A DNA stretch of 64,000 nt. Origin: Rhizobium sp. L1K21 (GTDB taxonomy: Bacteria > Pseudomonadota > Alphaproteobacteria > Rhizobiales > Rhizobiaceae). The notes beneath the pieces were generated by a model. The model worked only from the letters and a program-made list of their open reading frames with translations. It was not told where the DNA came from and did no database searches. The position numbers and the translations under genes are program-made. This document shows, piece by piece, positions 58,776 to 64,000 of this stretch; within the stretch, counting starts at the first letter, position 1; each line of letters opens with the position of its first letter. The stretch is from NCBI RefSeq assembly GCF_024055895.1, contig NZ_JAMXLE010000003.1, forward strand, positions 310,001 through 374,000. The letters run 5' to 3'.

Positions 58776-60332
58776 TCAGTTCGAAGTTCTCAACATCCAG
58801 CCGCGCAACACGCCTGCACCCCAGTCCTCAAACCCTTCAATACGGTCTGACATGCCGGTAAAGAGCATCCGGTGGCCGAGCCCGATTGCCGGAACCTGCT
58901 CGTTAAAACGACGTGACAGTTCGTCGATAATTGCCTGCAGGCGCTCCGGGTCCCGGGTTGTCAGCGATTCCTGAACCAGTGCTATTGCTTCGGGATCCTG
59001 CCATGCCTTGCGGACATCATCACCGGTGAACATTTCAAAGCTCAGTCCGGCGTGAAGCCGTGGCGAGAAACTGAACGATTGCATCGTATAGCCCTCACCA
59101 GTGCGATAGGCCTCGAGTTGTGTTCCCCACTCGACCACTTCAAGCGTTGCATTGAACCCGGCGTCCATCAGCATCGCCTGCGCCATCAGCGCCCGCTCGT
59201 AATAGGCACCATTGCGCCGGGTCGCGAGGATCTTGATCTCTTCACCGTTATAACCAGCCTCTTTCATCAAGGTTTTAGCCAGTTCGACATCATATGCCGG
59301 GTACTCGGCCTCCACTTCGGTGAAGTTCTTCGACATCGGAGGCACTGGCGAGGGTGACGCCTTGCCGAACCCTTCCGTAATGGCCGCCATGATCTGGTTG
59401 GGGTCGATTGCATGTGCCATCGCCTGACGAATGCGCACATCGGCCAGCACCGGATCATTGGGGTTCAAGAGATAGGTATCCCAGACGGCCGACTGGGTGA
59501 TATCGACCTTGAACCCTGGCTGGTCTTTAAGTTCGGACGCCGCCATTGCATCAAGTGCGACAAGATCAAGGTCCCCGGCCATCAATGCGGTCTTGGCAAC
59601 TGCGCCCTCGCTTACGATATCGAAATGCAGCGTGTCGACCTCGGCATGCTTGCCTCCGCCAAGGCCGTTCATCGGCTCATCCCGGCTCACATAGTCGGCA
59701 AAGCGGTTGAGCTCCACATAGCGACCGGGAAGGTGCTCACCCATCACATAGGGTCCGGTCCCGATTGGTGCATTCCAGCTACCGTCCGCATTGACGGAGT
59801 CAGGGTGCAAAACCCCCATGGAACCACAATCGAACCGCGCTATGGTCGCCAGGAACACGGCATAGGGTCGGTCGAGCTTGATTTCGAAAGTATAGTCGTC
59901 GATTGCCTTGGCCGACACAACCTTCAGGCCGTTCTCTCCATTGAAGTAATTCTTGCAGTGGCTCTCTGAGGCTTCGCCTGCCAGCCGGTTCCACGACCAC
60001 TCGACTTCTTTTGCCGTCATCTCCTCGCCATTGTGAAACTTCACGCCGTGGCGAAGTTTGAACGTATAGGTCAGACCGTCTTCGGACACGTCATAGCTGT
60101 CGGCCAGCATGGGTATGACCTCGAAGTTCTTGCCGTAGGTCACCAGCCCTTCAACGAACTGGGCATGAATGATGTCTGTGTTGCCGTCTCGGGTCACGCC
60201 GGGATTGGTGCCGCGGATATCGGCATTCAATGCCATGTGAACGACGCTCTGAGCCATGACGGCCCCCGCCGGGGCGCATCCGATCACCGTGGCGGCAAAC
60301 AGTGTTGCGAAAATTCGAGTGTTCTTTTTCAT
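58776..60332 (-). CDS. family 5 ABC substrate-binding protein (DppA/OppA type)
   Basis: A 518-residue periplasmic binding protein with a Sec signal (KKNTRIFATLFAATVIGCAP, cleavage after VMAQ). VEGLVTYGKNFEVIPMLADS, YTFKLRHGVKFHNGEEMTAK and RIRQAMAHAIDPNQIMAAI are the family 5 signatures. The ATG at 60332 has AAAGGGAACATGAA upstream. The ligand is not evident: dipeptides, opines, glutathione and N-acylated compounds are all bound by relatives. Operon neighbours (C45 hydrolase, alpha/beta hydrolase) favour an acylated or amide substrate. Confidence 0.88.
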   Translation of the reverse strand: MKKNTRIFATLFAATVIGCAPAGAVMAQSVVHMALNADIRGTNPGVTRDGNTDIIHAQFVEGLVTYGKNFEVIPMLADSYDVSEDGLTYTFKLRHGVKFHNGEEMTAKEVEWSWNRLAGEASESHCKNYFNGENGLKVVSAKAIDDYTFEIKLDRPYAVFLATIARFDCGSMGVLHPDSVNADGSWNAPIGTGPYVMGEHLPGRYVELNRFADYVSRDEPMNGLGGGKHAEVDTLHFDIVSEGAVAKTALMAGDLDLVALDAMAASELKDQPGFKVDITQSAVWDTYLLNPNDPVLADVRIRQAMAHAIDPNQIMAAITEGFGKASPSPVPPMSKNFTEVEAEYPAYDVELAKTLMKEAGYNGEEIKILATRRNGAYYERALMAQAMLMDAGFNATLEVVEWGTQLEAYRTGEGYTMQSFSFSPRLHAGLSFEMFTGDDVRKAWQDPEAIALVQESLTTRDPERLQAIIDELSRRFNEQVPAIGLGHRMLFTGMSDRIEGFEDWGAGVLRGWMLRTSN

Positions 60333-60384
60333 TTCATGTTCCCTTTTTGGTTGGTTGTTTTTCGATACTGTTCTGCAGCAGCCG

Positions 60385-61497
60385 CTAAGCGAGGTTGAAA
60401 ACCGTTGTCTCGGTGTTGGCATAGGGCAATTGGCGAATGCGCATCTCCCTTGCGCCCGCATCCATCAGGACCATCGCGACCGTTGCCGAGAGATAGGCAT
60501 TGGTTTCGCCTTCGTTGCCTTGCGGCGAACGGATGATCCCTCGCGGCGCGCCGAAGCGGTCGTCCAGCGCCTTGGCCAAGGTGTCGAGCGTATGATTGGA
60601 GCCGCCCCGTTCGATCAGCGCACGCAGACGACGATCCCTGAAGAGCGTGTCCGCACCGCGAGCGATGCCCAAATCCGTTTCGCGAACACGCGCCGCCGGG
60701 CAGGTAAAATGATTGGCATGTGTCAGGCAGCCGCCCTCCGGCGCTTGCCAGTAGATCTGAGCAGGTGTCGTTTCGAAGTTGAGGCAGTCGCCGCTCTGAG
60801 CGCAACTGACCGTCATGTTGTTCGAGACCGTACGTGGCAGACGGTGTAGTTCAGTCAGCGCCCGCGAATAACCGCCTGCCTCCAACACGCGACGTCGTAT
60901 TACCGAAAGTGGAACCCCGAAGGGAGCCTTTCCATCCTGTGCGCAAACGAGGTTGTTTCCAGTAATCGCAACACCTTCAGAGTTAAATCCGGCGCGGGCG
61001 AGCCCACCAGCTTCGACAAAAGTCAGCACGTCCGGCCCGCCATTACCCCGGATCTTGAGGACCACGGTACTCTCGGCACAGTCTGGCAGCCAGTCCCAGT
61101 TCTGGACGTGCAGCAATCGTCCGTCTTGCGTCATCTCCGGCAGAACCACGGCTGCAGTGCAGCCGTCGTCCAATTTGGATGTGTCCTTTGGCCGCTGCGC
61201 ATGAAGATTGATGATCTCACTGCGGCCATTGATAACGAGAACTTCCTCAAGCAACACACCCGCGCCTTCCGCGATACCGGCGAGCTCTTCCATGGCGTCA
61301 GGCACTTTGCCAACCAGGCTCTCACGCAATTCCGCAGCATAGGCAAGAACGCTGTCCCAACTCAGCCGGTGCTCTTCGAAGAGTGATCGGTAGACGCCAA
61401 GGCCATGGCGCAATTGCGTGTCCGCGGCTCGCCCATAGGCCTGCCCGCGCGCACGCGGCGTGCCTTCAAGCTCGATCAGTTTGGGGACGGCAACCAT
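60385..61497 (-). CDS. C45 family (isopenicillin-N acyltransferase-like) hydrolase
   Basis: A 370-residue Ntn-hydrolase of the C45 family. The nucleophile that would be exposed by autocleavage is Cys113 in KLDDGCTAAVV, followed by VQNWDWLPDC, AGLARAGFNSEGVAITGNNL and MTVSCAQSGDCLNFET. Known members act on acyl amides (acyl-CoA:6-APA acyltransferase, acid-ceramidase-like enzymes). It shares one base with the preceding hydrolase gene (TGATG) and lies 52 bp before the binding-protein gene, so it probably deacylates the imported compound. Confidence 0.87.
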   Translation of the reverse strand: MVAVPKLIELEGTPRARGQAYGRAADTQLRHGLGVYRSLFEEHRLSWDSVLAYAAELRESLVGKVPDAMEELAGIAEGAGVLLEEVLVINGRSEIINLHAQRPKDTSKLDDGCTAAVVLPEMTQDGRLLHVQNWDWLPDCAESTVVLKIRGNGGPDVLTFVEAGGLARAGFNSEGVAITGNNLVCAQDGKAPFGVPLSVIRRRVLEAGGYSRALTELHRLPRTVSNNMTVSCAQSGDCLNFETTPAQIYWQAPEGGCLTHANHFTCPAARVRETDLGIARGADTLFRDRRLRALIERGGSNHTLDTLAKALDDRFGAPRGIIRSPQGNEGETNAYLSATVAMVLMDAGAREMRIRQLPYANTETTVFNLA

Positions 61498-62381
61498 CAG
61501 CGGACGCCCGGCGTTGGAAGCTTGTCGCGCACCACGTCAGTGAAAAAGCGTTCGACATAGGGAAACACACCGCGCATGTCGTGCGGAACGCCGGGCGCGA
61601 TGTCATGCCAAACATCAATACCACGCGCGACAAGTGACTCCCTCAGGCTGTGAAGCCGTTCGTTGCGGTCTTTGCCTGCACTGTTGGCACCAGGAATGAA
61701 GCGCGGCGAATCCTCGGGAAAGGTAATCTCCCAGCTCTCGAGATCCTGAGCACCAACCGACATATGGACTTTGACCTGCTTCAACGCGTCAAAGTCGATA
61801 CCTCGTCCGAACACTTCGGAAAAATTGCGGATGCCGGGCCACCAGTCCATCGTTTCGTCCAGCAACGTGACCGAACCCGGCGCACCAATCGAAACAGCCT
61901 TGAGCCGCTCGGGGTGCAAATAAAGAAACCGGTGGGTAAAGTGTCCGCCGCCAGAGAAACCGAACAGCATGAACTTCTCGAAACTGCGCTTCAGCAGTTC
62001 GCCCGCCTCCTTGACCATCGCGAGCAGAACCTCGTCATACCGGATGTCGCCCTCGATCATGTACTTGTAGCCGCTGCCATCCATGTTGCCGCGCACCCCG
62101 ACAGGGAAGAGCGGTGCCAGGATCACGCAGTTGTTAAAACGGCCAAACCCAGAGAACGCGTCACGGTAGAGAGATTGCAGGCGCATCGTGCCATGCACCG
62201 CGACGAGGAGATCCAATTCCCGCTCCGGCTCGTCCCAGGCGCTTTCGGGTATGTAAAGCGTGTAGCAGAAACGCGGATCCGCCTTGCAGGCGATGATTGT
62301 CGTGTCCCCGGTCAGATAAAGCGACTTTAGTCTTTCCTCAGGACTATCCCCTACTCTTGGCAACATTCCACCGATCTCCAT
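61497..62381 (-). CDS. alpha/beta hydrolase
   Basis: A 294-residue alpha/beta hydrolase. VAVHGTMRLQSLYRD contains the oxyanion-hole strand, the nucleophile elbow is GFSGGG (Ser143), and the catalytic His is likely in APGVPHDMRG near the C-terminus. The N-terminal 40 residues are atypical. No signal peptide. First gene of the - strand peptide-type importer operon, divergent from a GntR regulator. Esterase or amidase action on the transported ligand is inferred from context. Confidence 0.8.
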   Translation of the reverse strand: MEIGGMLPRVGDSPEERLKSLYLTGDTTIIACKADPRFCYTLYIPESAWDEPERELDLLVAVHGTMRLQSLYRDAFSGFGRFNNCVILAPLFPVGVRGNMDGSGYKYMIEGDIRYDEVLLAMVKEAGELLKRSFEKFMLFGFSGGGHFTHRFLYLHPERLKAVSIGAPGSVTLLDETMDWWPGIRNFSEVFGRGIDFDALKQVKVHMSVGAQDLESWEITFPEDSPRFIPGANSAGKDRNERLHSLRESLVARGIDVWHDIAPGVPHDMRGVFPYVERFFTDVVRDKLPTPGVR

Positions 62382-62416
62382 TCATTGATTTTGGGTGACT
62401 ATAGGAGCAAGAAATG

Positions 62417-62450
62417 TTGGCGTCAAAATGTTTTTACAAATTGGCGCCAA
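62417..62450. promoter_or_regulatory. paired operator candidates between hydrolase and GntR genes
   Basis: TTGGCGTCAA (62417-62426) and the perfect palindrome TTGGCGCCAA (62441-62450) differ by one base and are spaced 24 bp start to start in the 101-bp divergent region. They are good candidates for binding by the adjacent GntR/FCD regulator. Confidence 0.5.
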
Positions 62451-62482
62451 TTTCGTATACCATATTGTAAGATGCCCTCGAG

Positions 62483-63181
62483 ATGTGTAAATTGACGACA
62501 AAACAGCCGGATACGACCTCAATGAACGAAGCACAGCTAGAGATCAGCACTGAAAAACAATCCCCTGACGAAATCTCGCAGCGGATCGTCACCGACATCA
62601 ACAAGGGTGTCCTGAGCCCAGGGGAATGGCTCAAACAGATTGATTTGGAAAAGCGTTACGGCAGCACCCGGATCAAGGTCCGCAGTGCGCTGACCAACCT
62701 GCATTCCAAGCGACTGGTCGAGCATATTCCCAATCGTGGATACCGTGTACCCCTGCCCGATCCTGTGCGGCTCCGTCAGGTTGGCGAAGTCAGGGCAATG
62801 CTTGAATGCCAAGCCGCCGCCGATGTCATCAAATATGCCACCGAGGCAGATATCGCCGAGCTGCGCGGCTATGCCGAAGCATTCAAGCGGGCTGCATACC
62901 ATGGTTCTTCATTTGAACAGATCGAGGCCAATCAGGCCTTTCACTTCAAGTTCTACAGTTTTTGCCGCAACGATGTGCTGCGAGAACTGATGCTGGATCT
63001 GCGCCAGCGCGGACCGGCCGCGCCCATTGGACAATGGCAGACGATGTTTCAGCTTCAACAGGCCACACAAGGCCATTTCGACCTCGTAGACGCCATAGAG
63101 AAGCGCGATCTCGGCCTGCTGCAGGCCACAGTCACCAACCACATCAGAGGAAGCGGCAACGGATCGGAAGCAAGCGAATGA
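62483..63181 (+). CDS. GntR-family (FCD/FadR subgroup) transcriptional regulator
   Basis: A 232-residue regulator. Winged helix GVLSPGEWLKQIDLEKRYGS, TRIKVRSALTNLHSKRLVEH and PNRGYRVPLP, then an all-helical FCD effector domain with metal-binding style residues (ANQAFHFKFYSFC, ATQGHFDLVDAIEKRD). The ATG at 62483 is used, and a second in-frame ATG at 62522 is possible because neither has a strong ribosome site. It overlaps the esterase gene (ATGA) and diverges from the importer operon it probably represses. Confidence 0.87.
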   Translation: MCKLTTKQPDTTSMNEAQLEISTEKQSPDEISQRIVTDINKGVLSPGEWLKQIDLEKRYGSTRIKVRSALTNLHSKRLVEHIPNRGYRVPLPDPVRLRQVGEVRAMLECQAAADVIKYATEADIAELRGYAEAFKRAAYHGSSFEQIEANQAFHFKFYSFCRNDVLRELMLDLRQRGPAAPIGQWQTMFQLQQATQGHFDLVDAIEKRDLGLLQATVTNHIRGSGNGSEASE

Positions 63182-64000
63182 CAATGCATCCTGACCTGTC
63201 CCGACTGCTGGAACGTAATCGCGCTTCCGGCGGCCCGCCTCTGCAGGACATGGACCTGGCTGATGCGCGCCAAGCGATGCGCGACATGTTCCTGGCGAAT
63301 GGCTACCCCCTCCGCCATGCAGCCAGAGTCGAGCACATCTCTTCAGCCTCAACCGGCGCCCATTTCGACGCGACCATCTATCGTCCCGAACATGTCGAGG
63401 GGCCGCTGCCTGCAATCGTCTACTTCCATGGTGGTGGTTTCGTTTTGGGCGACGCTGAAACCTATGACGCCCATTCCCGTGCGCTGGCGCATCTACTGGA
63501 GGCGGCGGTTGTCTTCGTAGGCTACCGGCTAGCCCCGGAACACCCGTTCCCCGCAGCTATTGAGGACGCGCACGCTGTCATCGAGTGGCTCAGCCGTTCT
63601 GCCTGCGAACTGGGCATAGACCCGGCCCTCATCGCGTTGATGGGCGAAAGCGCTGGCGGCAATCTCGCAGTCAACGCCGCCCTCCATGCCGGGCGAACGG
63701 GTGTGCTAAAGCTGCGCGCGGCAACGTTGATCTACCCGGTCGCTGATGCCCGCCCCTTTGCCAGCGGCGGACAGACGGACCGCTATCCCTCCCTCTCGCG
63801 CTACGCCCAAGGCACCAATCTCGAGCATGCGGAAATGCAATGGTTCATGGTAAACTACCTGCCAAACAGCGCCGATGCCCAACGACCCGAGAACGTGCTG
63901 GAACTGCACCCGGATCTGGCCCTTATGCCACCCACCCGAATCATCACCGCTGAATGCGATCCGCTACGCGACATGGGTCTTCAATTCGCCAATACGTTGA
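63178..64000 (+). CDS. HSL-type alpha/beta hydrolase (esterase), 3-prime partial
   Basis: The first 274 codons of an esterase of the hormone-sensitive-lipase group; the gene continues past the right edge. The oxyanion motif HGGGFVLGD is at about 82-90, followed by GYRLAPEHPFPAAIED and the nucleophile elbow MGESAGG near 159-165; the catalytic Asp is in ITAECDPLRD near 257-266, and the His lies beyond the window. The start overlaps the GntR gene (ATGA). Likely hydrolyses a short acyl ester connected with the adjacent importer pathway. Confidence 0.85.
   Translation, partial: MTMHPDLSRLLERNRASGGPPLQDMDLADARQAMRDMFLANGYPLRHAARVEHISSASTGAHFDATIYRPEHVEGPLPAIVYFHGGGFVLGDAETYDAHSRALAHLLEAAVVFVGYRLAPEHPFPAAIEDAHAVIEWLSRSACELGIDPALIALMGESAGGNLAVNAALHAGRTGVLKLRAATLIYPVADARPFASGGQTDRYPSLSRYAQGTNLEHAEMQWFMVNYLPNSADAQRPENVLELHPDLALMPPTRIITAECDPLRDMGLQFANTL

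Noticed and set aside
1-64000. tRNA, rRNA, CRISPR arrays, replication origin, prophage
   Set aside because: No cloverleaf-like sequence, regularly spaced repeats, DnaA-box cluster or phage structural gene was noticed in any intergenic region.

Overview
The window is chromosomal-looking DNA of moderately high GC from an alphaproteobacterium, most likely of the order Hyphomicrobiales (Rhizobiales). The evidence is the gene content (CgeB-type glycosyltransferases, orphan SdhD next to NDH-2, many small rhizobial stress proteins, IclR/LysR/GntR-controlled catabolic operons) and a recurrent GGAAC-N16/17-[GAT]GTT promoter, the signature of the EcfG general stress sigma factor found only in Alphaproteobacteria. 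No rRNA, tRNA, CRISPR array, prophage or complete insertion sequence was recognised.

Region 1 (1-7530) is one tightly overlapping + strand operon: two nucleotide-sugar epimerases, a GT4 glycosyltransferase, three CgeB-like glycosyltransferases in tandem and a SAM methyltransferase. It looks like a pathway for an unidentified cell-surface or soluble glycan.

Region 2 (about 7.6-33.7 kb) is the most striking part: a general-stress island. Seventeen perfect GGAAC promoter elements and one near-match lie 28-104 bp upstream of genes on both strands. They serve short-chain dehydrogenases, two PEBP-fold proteins, a DUF1328 membrane peptide, a topoisomerase IB operon, a DUF2231 protein with a PQQ-type lipoprotein dehydrogenase, an orphan SdhD with NDH-2 and DUF4142, inositol-3-phosphate synthase with a phosphatase and an unusually ordered glycoside-hydrolase barrel, TreZ, cation-diffusion transporters, a dead-looking phosphoribosyltransferase, a P19-like iron protein and a series of very small hydrophilic proteins. 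A 268-bp MITE-like element sits between two of these small genes and overlaps a stop codon.

Region 3 (33.8-38.4 kb) is a - strand operon of flavin monooxygenase, RidA, DUF1028, LysR regulator and M20 deacylase. Region 4 (38.7-54.1 kb) is an aromatic-catabolism locus: aldehyde dehydrogenase, FAD ring hydroxylase, fumarylacetoacetase-family hydrolase and type I extradiol dioxygenase on the - strand. Divergent from these are an IclR regulator, a five-part LivKGFHM-type ABC importer and a zinc alcohol dehydrogenase, followed by a PaaX regulator divergent from an acyl-CoA dehydrogenase and a crotonase. Similar AT-rich palindromes upstream of the catabolic and transport arms suggest joint control.

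Region 5 (54.1-64 kb) holds an enolase-superfamily remnant, then a - strand operon for a peptide/opine-type ABC importer (SBP, two permeases, fused double ATPase), a C45 acyltransferase-fold hydrolase, an alpha/beta hydrolase and a PaiB-like protein. A GntR/FCD regulator diverges from it and overlaps an HSL-type esterase gene that runs off the right edge.
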